41,248 bases of DNA from Clostridia bacterium (lineage in GTDB: Bacteria > Bacillota > Clostridia > Christensenellales > UBA1242), in contig JAFVWN010000042.1 in assembly GCA_017501645.1 (NCBI GenBank), positions 1-41,248 on the forward strand, in the 5' to 3' direction. Each line of letters opens with the position of its first letter. Position 1 is the first letter of the stretch. Shown here one piece after another: positions 34,409 through 41,248 of this stretch. The notes beneath the pieces were generated by a model. It was not told where the DNA came from, searched no databases, and was given only the letters and a program-made list of their open reading frames with translations. The position numbers and the translations under genes were made by a program.

Positions 34409-35382
34409 TATTCTACTTCCTTTGCGATTTCCATAATCTTTTTAAATCTTTGGCTTACTGCCCCCTTACTCACTTTAACAGCAAGGACCTCTCTTATCTC
34501 ATCAAGGCTTCCCTCTGGATTTGCAATTCTTGCGAGAGCGACCTCTAAAAGATTTTCAGGTAATGCTTCTAAGCCTATAGTTTGCCTAATAGACTCAATT
34601 GCTCTAAGTTGAGCAAGTGCAGTGTTTACACTTTTATTAATATTTGCACTAATACAATTGGTTTGCCTATTGACAAGGTTTCTCATCTCTCTTCCTGCTC
34701 TTTCATTTTCAAGTTTAAGAAGAGCTTTATGAGCACCAAAAAGTCCAAGTAAAGTTGAAATGGCTTCTGCTTCTTTTATGTATACAACATAACTATCATT
34801 TCTCTCTACTGTTCTGCTTATAACATCAAACATTGCAAGTAGTTCACGAATATATTCAACCTGCTCAAAAGATTGAACATTCCATTCCATATGATATCCG
34901 CTGTTTTTGACACTTTTTGAGAAATTATTCATATCAATAGCTTCAGGAATTGATAAACTACCACAACCTAGGAACATACCAATCAAAAACGCAATCTTTG
35001 AGTTTTCTTCAATAGTCAAATATTTTCCACCAATTCTGTTTATAACAAAATTTCCATCATTGTTAAAAGACAAAATCCCAAGTTGAGTTAAAATTTCTCT
35101 CCCCGCCTGCTTATCAACTTTAACATCAATTCTTTCTTTTTGCTTAAAATTAACATTTTCAGTACTCTCTTGGAAAGTTACATTAGGATAATACCCCATT
35201 AACTTTTGTTTAAAATATTCAATAAAGGTTTTGTTTTCACTAGAAATTGTAAAAGTCATTCCCCCTTGTGCTAAGACCAAACTTCCAGAAGAAAGTATTG
35301 CTCCGCATAGTAAAGCAGGCAAACAACTATTGTCCACCTCGTGTTCACAAATCTCATTCTTAACTTCTAACGAAAAACTCAT
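34408..35382 (-). CDS. whiA: WhiA family DNA-binding protein
   Basis: 324 residues. The N-terminal part is the LAGLIDADG-like fold that has lost endonuclease function (ALLCGAILSSGSLVLAQ; AFLIGMFLGCGSLSIPE), and the C-terminal part is the WhiA helix-turn-helix (LREVLAVKVSKGAVSQRFKK type). In Bacillus, WhiA affects division and chromosome segregation; in Streptomyces it controls sporulation. Usually yvcK and rapZ lie just upstream in Firmicutes; here a PHP gene is directly next and neither is in the window. AGAGGT precedes the ATG. Confidence 0.95.
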   Translation of the reverse strand: MSFSLEVKNEICEHEVDNSCLPALLCGAILSSGSLVLAQGGMTFTISSENKTFIEYFKQKLMGYYPNVTFQESTENVNFKQKERIDVKVDKQAGREILTQLGILSFNNDGNFVINRIGGKYLTIEENSKIAFLIGMFLGCGSLSIPEAIDMNNFSKSVKNSGYHMEWNVQSFEQVEYIRELLAMFDVISRTVERNDSYVVYIKEAEAISTLLGLFGAHKALLKLENERAGREMRNLVNRQTNCISANINKSVNTALAQLRAIESIRQTIGLEALPENLLEVALARIANPEGSLDEIREVLAVKVSKGAVSQRFKKIMEIAKEVE

Positions 35383-35392
35383 TTGTACCTCT

Positions 35393-36097
35393 TTATTTGT
35401 ATAATTTGTCTATATTTACTATCCTTTCATACGGAATATTGTATTTTTCTACAAAATCCAAAACCTTATCAAATTTTGCTATATTTTGTTTTTTGTGAGC
35501 ATCAGAGCTTAAAATTAAGCTAACACCACTATCAATTAAAGCCTTTGCTTCCTCATCATTAAACTTGATGTGTTTGTTGTTAAGTTCAATAATTGTTCCC
35601 TTTTCTTTTGCTTTGCTTGCAACCTTGAAAACATCAACTTTTATATACTCATTTAAGTGTGAAATTATGTCAACATTGTACTTATCTAAAAGATTGAGAT
35701 AAGCCTCTGTGTTAATTTCTTTTTGTTTTTCTTTGTTTCGTAAAGCAGAAACAAAATCATTTTTACAACCTCTGTGGTAACCAACAATCAATAAATCAAG
35801 TTTAGAAATCTCTTCATCTGTTAAATCTATTGAACCGTCTTTTTTCATCAGGTTTGCTTCAATTCCAAAATAAAGATTTAATTTTGTATTTTGTTTTAAT
35901 TCTTCAATTTCTGCTTTTGCTTTGTCTATGTTTTTTCGCTTTATTCCAAATAAAGCGTGTTTTGGTCCGTGGTCAGTAACAGCATAGCCCTCAAGCCCCA
36001 AATCTTCAGCAAACTCAACCATATCTTTGATTGAGTGTTTGCCGTGCATTAACTTGCTATACCTTGAATGAGTATGGTAATCACCTGTAATAATCAT
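35393..36097 (-). CDS. PHP-domain phosphoesterase
   Basis: 234 residues, a stand-alone PHP domain. Metal ligands are visible in GDYHTHSRYS (H8, H10), the VTDHGP motif (about 40-45), the GIEAN segment, VGYHRG, ISHLNEY and SSDAHKK near the C-terminus. Stand-alone PHP proteins of the YcdX and HisK type hydrolyse phosphoesters (histidinol phosphate or others); the substrate is unknown here. Its start overlaps the end of murB by 17 bases and it ends 10 bases before whiA, so it belongs to the operon. A PHP gene next to murB is common in clostridia. Confidence 0.88.
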   Translation of the reverse strand: MIITGDYHTHSRYSKLMHGKHSIKDMVEFAEDLGLEGYAVTDHGPKHALFGIKRKNIDKAKAEIEELKQNTKLNLYFGIEANLMKKDGSIDLTDEEISKLDLLIVGYHRGCKNDFVSALRNKEKQKEINTEAYLNLLDKYNVDIISHLNEYIKVDVFKVASKAKEKGTIIELNNKHIKFNDEEAKALIDSGVSLILSSDAHKKQNIAKFDKVLDFVEKYNIPYERIVNIDKLYK

Positions 36098-36986
36098 CTC
36101 TTTCTCCTATATATTCTATCTCTCGCTCAAAAGTTATACCTTGTTTTGTATAAAGTTCAAACTGTATTTGGTCAATTAGTTGTTTTACATCTTGGTCAGT
36201 TGCGTAGCCATCATTAATTATAAAGTTTGCGTGTTTATCACTCACAACCGCTCCGCCAACTCTTAATCCTTTTAGCCCCGCATCATCAATAATTTTCCCT
36301 GCAGGAATCCCATCAACCGCCCTGAAGACACACCCCGCACTCTTCCCTTGCGGTTGAGATGCTTGTCTTTTTTCTATCACTTCTTTAATTTTAGAAAAAA
36401 TCACACTTGGTGCAAGTCTTTTAAGCTGAAATTCTACAGAAAGAATTATAACGCTAGACTTCAACAAACTTGTTGTATGATGCCCAAAATCTATTTGTTC
36501 TTTGTTTATAATCTTGATTTTTCCATCATCATAAACTTCAATAGATTCCAAAACATCAAAAACAGCCACACCAAAAGCACTTGCATTCATCATAACCGCT
36601 CCGCCAACAGTTGCAGGGATACCAAACAGCCCCTCAAGACCAGAAAGCCCCTTATCCTTACACCACATAATAAACTCACCAATCATCATTCCTGACGGAA
36701 CAATAACTGAGTTTTGATGAAAAGCAATGTCTTTTTCCATATTTGTTGTTACAATAAATACTCGCCTTGTATCTTTTGAAGAAGCTAATATGTTGCTTCC
36801 GTTTCCAATAACTTGAAACTTCTTTTTTAAAAGTTTGCACGCATTGATTGAAAGCACTAGTTCTTTTTTGTTTCTTGGCAGTAAGAGGGCTGAACATTTT
36901 CCACCAATACCAAATGTTGTATAACTACTTATTGGTTCGTTTCTTTTTATAATTTCTTTAGGTAATAAGTGTTCAAACTTCCTCAT
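36081..36986 (-). CDS. murB: UDP-N-acetylenolpyruvoylglucosamine reductase
   Basis: 301 residues. FAD-binding signatures YTTFGIGGKCSALLLP (about 22-37) and VIGNGSNILASS (about 59-70), then GLEGLFGIPATVGGAVMMNA and the substrate-binding C-terminal domain, with a conserved Glu in the FEREIEYIG end. It reduces enolpyruvyl-UDP-GlcNAc to UDP-MurNAc for peptidoglycan. At the catalytic Ser/Cys position the sequence is GKSAGCVFRA, so cysteine replaces the more familiar serine. First gene of the run to pfkA; GAGGT precedes the ATG, and TTGCAT (about 18 bp) TTAATA lies upstream as a weak promoter. Confidence 0.96.
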   Translation of the reverse strand: MRKFEHLLPKEIIKRNEPISSYTTFGIGGKCSALLLPRNKKELVLSINACKLLKKKFQVIGNGSNILASSKDTRRVFIVTTNMEKDIAFHQNSVIVPSGMMIGEFIMWCKDKGLSGLEGLFGIPATVGGAVMMNASAFGVAVFDVLESIEVYDDGKIKIINKEQIDFGHHTTSLLKSSVIILSVEFQLKRLAPSVIFSKIKEVIEKRQASQPQGKSAGCVFRAVDGIPAGKIIDDAGLKGLRVGGAVVSDKHANFIINDGYATDQDVKQLIDQIQFELYTKQGITFEREIEYIGERDDYYR

Positions 36987-37082
36987 TTATATTTTACCTC
37001 ATAATCAAAAAAATTTCAAACTATATTAAGCATTTTTATTTATTTTTATGCAAGCCCTATAAACTTTATAAATATTAATATA

Positions 37083-38207
37083 TTAAAAGGCGTTTTTCAC
37101 CACTGTTTTTTCTGTTATTGAATTTTCCAACTTTTGCATAGCACCCTCTTTATATAAATTTATTCCAAACGGAGAAAACATCCCTATATTTTCAAGCGAT
37201 AATTGAATTTCCTCACTTAGCAAAAATTCAACAAATTTTTTGCATACATTTTGAATTTTTTCTTCACTTTTTATAATTGAAATATAATCAACCAAATCAG
37301 TATACACACCAAGAGGCTCAATAATTAAGTCTTGTTCTGTCCCAGATAAAACTCGCAATTCCATTCTTGCAATATCTCGTTGTGTTCCAAGCAAAATCGA
37401 GCTTTTATTAGACACAAAATTGACATATGCATCATATGGACTTTGCTCACTAAACTTTGTATCTATAACCGCATTATCAACAAGTTCATTGACGCTTTTA
37501 TCATTAAAACTTCTTGTAAAAACCGATAATGCATCAACATAGTTGTTTTTGCCAAATGTAAGCGAATAAGTATGCTTAGTAGATTTCTTATAAACTGTAT
37601 CAAAAGCCAAAGAAAAACATTGCTCTTTTAAGCTTATTTGCGTATCTCCTTTTGCTTTTTCTATTTTTTCAGTGGAAGAAATAAGAGAATATCCTCCAAA
37701 ACACCAAGCAACAGCTTTCGACACCCCATTTTCCATTCCTGAAGCTAAAAAATTAGACATTATTCTGCTTTCATAATCACCACTTAAAGCCAGCATATCC
37801 TTTTCTAAGTAATGAGAAATCCCCATTCCAAAGCTAAACAAATTTGGTTTTTTACCCATTTTTAGATTTGCAACCATTTCATCTATTGTAAGATTTTCAA
37901 CTTTTATAAATGCACCTTTGTTTTGTTTTTCAAACTTTGTCGCAACCTTTTCCAAGAACCCACTACGACTTGCTGTTCCACCCTCGAATGTATCTACATT
38001 CCAAAGAGTGACAATCCCTTGATATTCTGCTTTGTTTCCAAACATTTTTTCACTCACCAATTTTTGTTTGTTATGATAAACAACACCAACCATTGGGGCA
38101 ATAATCAAAATACCCACTAAAAGACTCACAATTGCCATTTTACTAACAACCAAAAATAGCATTTTCCTTTTGCTCTTTTTTGCCTTGTTTTTTTCTAATT
38201 TTTTCAT
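37083..38207 (-). CDS. Membrane-anchored extracellular solute-binding-like protein
   Basis: 374 residues. A strongly basic N-tail (about 16 residues) precedes one membrane segment (about 18-42), and the rest is extracellular. The fold resembles family 1 solute-binding proteins: IVTLWNVDTFEGGTASRSGFLEKVATKFEKQN near the start, NLFSFGMGISHYL, and a C-terminal VCKKFVEFLLSEEIQLSLENIG typical of sugar-binding components. There is no lipobox cysteine and no ABC permease or ATPase gene alongside. No ribosome site is seen before the ATG at 38207; an internal ATG (MLFLVV, residue 16) follows AAAAGGAAA and is an alternative start. Could be a sensor or an orphan binding protein; unclear. Confidence 0.72.
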   Translation of the reverse strand: MKKLEKNKAKKSKRKMLFLVVSKMAIVSLLVGILIIAPMVGVVYHNKQKLVSEKMFGNKAEYQGIVTLWNVDTFEGGTASRSGFLEKVATKFEKQNKGAFIKVENLTIDEMVANLKMGKKPNLFSFGMGISHYLEKDMLALSGDYESRIMSNFLASGMENGVSKAVAWCFGGYSLISSTEKIEKAKGDTQISLKEQCFSLAFDTVYKKSTKHTYSLTFGKNNYVDALSVFTRSFNDKSVNELVDNAVIDTKFSEQSPYDAYVNFVSNKSSILLGTQRDIARMELRVLSGTEQDLIIEPLGVYTDLVDYISIIKSEEKIQNVCKKFVEFLLSEEIQLSLENIGMFSPFGINLYKEGAMQKLENSITEKTVVKNAF

Positions 38208-38298
38208 ACTAAATAAATATGCATAAAAATAAAAAAAACAACCATAAAAAAATAAGTTTTGATTTGAAACATCAAAACCCAGCCTTTAAAATCACAAC

Positions 38299-38327
38299 AA
38301 AAAAAGACAGGTTTCCCTGTCTTTTTG
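38299..38327 (-). terminator. Intrinsic terminator of the third BspA-like gene
   Basis: AAAAAGACAGG / CCTGTCTTTTT with a TTTC loop, three bases from the stop. It is almost the same hairpin as at 1872-1898. Confidence 0.85.
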
Positions 38328-38329
38328 TC

Positions 38330-40900
38330 TTATGCTATTTGTAATTTCTTTGGTAAAACAATATATTCTTTTTTCTCTATTATCACATCTTGCAAATAAG
38401 AATTATCCACTTGACAAGCCTTATCTTCTTTTACAACTCCAATTTCTGCACCGCTTATATTTTCACTATTTGGCACAAAAGTCAACCCCACTGCAGATTT
38501 ATATTGTTCAAGAGTGTAGCCATAGTTTGTTGTATAAGTAGCATTTAAAGACCCGTAATTCCAATATGTACCCCAACCACTTGGTTTGCTAGAAGCATTT
38601 GCAACATCTGTATAGATTACTAAACTACTTGAACAATTATTAAATGGTGAACTTGAATAACTTGAAGCTGTTATTGTTGTTACTGTGCTTGGAATATATA
38701 CACTTGTTAATCCTCTGCAAGAATCGAATGCAGCATCTCCTATACTTGTTACACTATTTGGGATTATTACACTTGCTAATTTATTACAACTATTAAATGC
38801 ATAACCTCCTATATTAGTCACACTATTTGGTATTGTTAATCCTCCCGTAAAACCACTGCAATACTGAAATGCGCTTGCCCCTATACTTGTTACACTATTG
38901 CCTATTGTTAAACTAGTAAATCCACTACAAAAAGAGAATGCAGTATTACCTATACTTGTCACACTGTCTGGAATTGTCAAACTTCCTGTTAATCCACCGC
39001 AATAAGCGAATGCAGAATTTCCTATACTTGTTACACTATCCCCTATTGTTACACTTGTTAACCCACTGCAATTAGAGAATGCAGAATTTCCTATACTTGT
39101 TACACTGTTTGGTATTGTTAATCCATTAGTAAATCCGGTACAAAAATAGAATGCAGAATCTCCTATACTCGCCACTTTATTTCCTATTATTAAACTAGTC
39201 AACCCATCACAATTCGCAAATGCGGAAGCTCCTATAGTTGTTACACTATTTGGTATTGTTAAATTTCCTATTAAACCCGAACAATTATAAAATGTTCCAT
39301 TCCCAACACCTTCTAGGCTATTACCTATTGTTAAACCAGTTAATCCTATACACTCACCAAATGCATATGTTCCTATGCTTATTACACTATTTGGTATTGT
39401 TAAACTTCCTGTTAACCCCGAACAATTATAAAATGCTTGATTCCCTATACTTGTTATTCCGTTTTCTATTGTTAAACCGGTTAATCCGCTACAAAGCTGA
39501 AATGCAAGATCCCCTATATTTGTTACGCTATTTGGTATTATTAAACTTCCCGTTAACCCCGAACAATTATAAAATGCTTGAACTCCTATACTTGTTACAC
39601 TATTACCTATTGTTAAACTGGTTAATCCTGTACATCCAGAAAACGCATATTTTCCTATACTAGTCACACTATTTGGTATTGTTAATCTTCCTGTGAAACC
39701 ACTACATTGATAAAAAGCTTGATCTCCTATACTTGTTACACTATTACCTATTGTTAAACTGGTTAATCCTGTGCAACCAAAAAATGCAGCTCCTCCGATT
39801 TGCGTGATACTATTTGAAATTATTAAGTCTCCAGAAACCCCACTACAACCAGCAAACGCATACATACCTATTTTTGTAACACTATCTGGGATTGTTATAT
39901 TTCCACTCAAATTAGAAAGCTGGAAAAAAGCTGCATTAGGAACAAAAGTTATTCCTGCAGGCATTGTAACACCAGAAATTGATGAGCAATTACGAAAAGC
40001 ACCATCGCTTGTATTCGTTGTTGTGTTATATATGCTTGTTTGGACATTTAAATACTCTTTAGGAAGTACTATATGCCCACTTATTGTTGTGTCATTTTGT
40101 TTTATATCATATGTTCCAGTTGTGTCATTTGGGGTAAATGTAAAATAAGAACTATCTGTTGCTGTTCTTGTATAAATATTTATACCGTCACTGCTTGCCG
40201 TTGCTGTTCTTGGAGCAAAGGTTATTTCTTCTCCTGCAGAAGTCAAGTCAATTGTATCATTCTTTATTGTTGTTCTTAATTCACTATCTAAGAAATATCC
40301 ACAGCAATGTTCATAGTCAAGTGGCATATCTGCCTCGTTTAGTGTATAACTATTTCCAGTCGCATTGATTGTTTTTGAAAGTGTTCCGTCTACATAAATA
40401 TTAATGTTTGTTGGTGACATTTTTATATACTCATTTCCATCTACTAAAGCATTATCACTTATTTCTAATATGCCACCGCTTTCAACATAAATTGCTGGGG
40501 CATTCTCTGCAAAGTTACCTGTGATTGTTCCACCATTGATATAACACTCACCACCATTTGCAACATAGATAGCTCCGCCATATTTTGCATAGTTGCCAGT
40601 GATTGTTCCACCTGTCATTGTAAACACTGCACCATCACTTATATATAAAGCTCCACCCTTTTCAGCAAAGTGTCCGCTCATTTCTCCACCACTCATATTA
40701 TAAGTTGAGCCGGCAGAAAGATAGATTGCTCCGCCCTTTTCTACACATTCACCAGCATTGATAATATCTACTATTTCATTAGTTGTATAAGAAATAGCGT
40801 ATGCCTTATCTTGATTGCTTTTATTTGAGGCAAAAGAAAACCCTAGACATATTATGCCTAGCGTAAATACAAAACTTAAAATTGCTTTTAGTTTCTTCAT
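38330..40900 (-). CDS. BspA-like leucine-rich-repeat surface protein
   Basis: 856 residues from ATG 40900 (GGCGGAG upstream). Signal peptide (1-36), glycine-rich beta-helix repeats (about 50-150) nearly identical to those of the 14244 gene, YVDG...CCGYF module (about 155-220), about twenty BspA/LRR_5 repeats (about 290-765; ITSIGNQAFYNCSGLTG type), then the conserved C-terminal region (STVTTITASSYSSSPF; GYTLEQYKSAVGLTF) ending EKKEYIVLPKKLQIA. There is no LPXTG motif. The promoter, signal peptide and module sequence match the left-edge gene closely at DNA level. Role: secreted adhesin-like protein by family analogy. Confidence 0.88.
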   Translation of the reverse strand: MKKLKAILSFVFTLGIICLGFSFASNKSNQDKAYAISYTTNEIVDIINAGECVEKGGAIYLSAGSTYNMSGGEMSGHFAEKGGALYISDGAVFTMTGGTITGNYAKYGGAIYVANGGECYINGGTITGNFAENAPAIYVESGGILEISDNALVDGNEYIKMSPTNINIYVDGTLSKTINATGNSYTLNEADMPLDYEHCCGYFLDSELRTTIKNDTIDLTSAGEEITFAPRTATASSDGINIYTRTATDSSYFTFTPNDTTGTYDIKQNDTTISGHIVLPKEYLNVQTSIYNTTTNTSDGAFRNCSSISGVTMPAGITFVPNAAFFQLSNLSGNITIPDSVTKIGMYAFAGCSGVSGDLIISNSITQIGGAAFFGCTGLTSLTIGNSVTSIGDQAFYQCSGFTGRLTIPNSVTSIGKYAFSGCTGLTSLTIGNSVTSIGVQAFYNCSGLTGSLIIPNSVTNIGDLAFQLCSGLTGLTIENGITSIGNQAFYNCSGLTGSLTIPNSVISIGTYAFGECIGLTGLTIGNSLEGVGNGTFYNCSGLIGNLTIPNSVTTIGASAFANCDGLTSLIIGNKVASIGDSAFYFCTGFTNGLTIPNSVTSIGNSAFSNCSGLTSVTIGDSVTSIGNSAFAYCGGLTGSLTIPDSVTSIGNTAFSFCSGFTSLTIGNSVTSIGASAFQYCSGFTGGLTIPNSVTNIGGYAFNSCNKLASVIIPNSVTSIGDAAFDSCRGLTSVYIPSTVTTITASSYSSSPFNNCSSSLVIYTDVANASSKPSGWGTYWNYGSLNATYTTNYGYTLEQYKSAVGLTFVPNSENISGAEIGVVKEDKACQVDNSYLQDVIIEKKEYIVLPKKLQIA
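38695..39860 (-). repeat. Tandem 69-bp LRR-coding repeats
   Basis: About seventeen 69-bp units. Many alternate between two subtypes (TIPNSVTSIG.YAFSGC and TIGNSVTSIG.QAFYNC), giving a 138-bp higher-order period over part of the array. Confidence 0.8.
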
Positions 40901-40921
40901 TCTTTCTCCGCCTTTTTCTTT

Positions 40922-41248
40922 AGTTTACACCTTTACACATATTATTATATATAATATTTTCAAAAACTCCAAATAAAATTAAACACTATTTTAATTTTTT
41001 TTATTTTCTACCCCTTTGGTGCAAGCACCACCTTTCCTCGTCACAACCCATTCCTTTTATGATTTAGATTTTAATATAGTATTTGCTTCTACTTGTTCTC
41101 GGTGCCCCCAGACGGGGGAAAGGTGGTACACAGTACCAAAAGGGGAGATTAAAATCTAAATTCATCTTTTTGAATGGTTGCTCCTCTCCCCACAAATCTT
41201 TTTTAAAAACCTTTGCGGGGACCCCAATATTTCAGAGGAACCAAGAAA
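40922..41248. repeat. Intergenic palindromic DNA upstream of the third BspA-like gene (element C)
   Basis: No gene is seen from 40901 to the end. 41008-41037 is an inverted copy of 41117-41146 with a few mismatches; each arm has its own small hairpin (GGTGC-AA-GCACC; GGTAC-ACA-GTACC). CCCCC-AGAC-GGGGG lies at 41105-41118. A second inverted pair, GATTTAGATTTTAAT (from about 41070) with ATTAAAATCTAAAT (from about 41148), interleaves with the first. A further hairpin joins CCCCACAAA (about 41193) and TTTGCGGGG (about 41213). The left part repeats 1628-1742. Confidence 0.75.
40944..40972 (-). promoter_or_regulatory. Sigma-A-type promoter of the BspA-like gene, shared version
   Basis: On the minus strand TTGGAG (40967-40972), 17-bp spacer, TATAAT (40944-40949). 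The surrounding 115 bp match 1628-1742. Confidence 0.6.

Noticed and set aside
1..41248. tRNA or rRNA genes
   Set aside because: No T-loop-like GGTTCGAATCC pattern or rRNA stretch was recognised in the intergenic regions by eye; a tRNAscan run would settle it.

Overview
The window is AT-rich DNA from a spore-forming member of the Clostridia/Bacillota, probably an uncultured gut lineage. The evidence is Spo0A, SpoIIR, a SipL-type coat protein and Veg, together with Firmicutes-type gene neighbourhoods (holB-ricT-yabB, spoIIR/sipL/veg, murB-PHP-whiA-dnaE-pfkA), strong GGAGG ribosome binding sites and the standard genetic code. Most genes lie on the minus strand. Several start at GTG or TTG.

Layout. 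1-1608: 5' part of a BspA-like leucine-rich-repeat (LRR) surface protein that runs off the left edge. 1900-4730: holB, ricT, a small 2[4Fe-4S] ferredoxin and yabB as one tight operon. 4843-5313: greA with a near-perfect promoter. 5560-5823: a small divergent gene. 5857-10173: a Rho-like protein with a degenerate ATPase core, spoIIR, sipL, divergent veg, and a zinc-ribbon protein with an acidic tail. 10450-14244: a second BspA-like protein. 14397-14740: a palindromic repeat array abutting spo0A. 14728-19141: spo0A, valS and two small membrane proteins. 19268-21850: a complete ABC importer (lipoprotein, ATPase, permease). 22028-29050: a 2340-residue modular surface protein. 29318-29799: a second palindromic repeat array abutting pfkA. 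29792-36986: pfkA, dnaE, whiA, a PHP phosphoesterase and murB. 37083-38207: a membrane-anchored solute-binding-like protein. 38330-40900: a third BspA-like protein, followed by more palindromic intergenic DNA.

Two themes stand out. First, four large secreted proteins share an N-terminal module set (signal peptide, glycine-rich beta-helix repeats, a YVDG...CCGYF module). Three of them share a promoter and nearly identical 69-bp LRR repeats, and two share a C-terminal tail, so they look like one recombining surface-protein family. Second, the intergenic arrays beside spo0A and pfkA share a core hairpin and have 132-133 nt overall folds. Their outer arms are locus-specific and pair with the last codons and stop codon of the neighbouring gene. 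Each array also sits just upstream of a surface-protein gene. I do not recognise this element from any named family, and it is the best candidate here for something undescribed.

All functional calls are from reading motifs and gene order; no database search was run.
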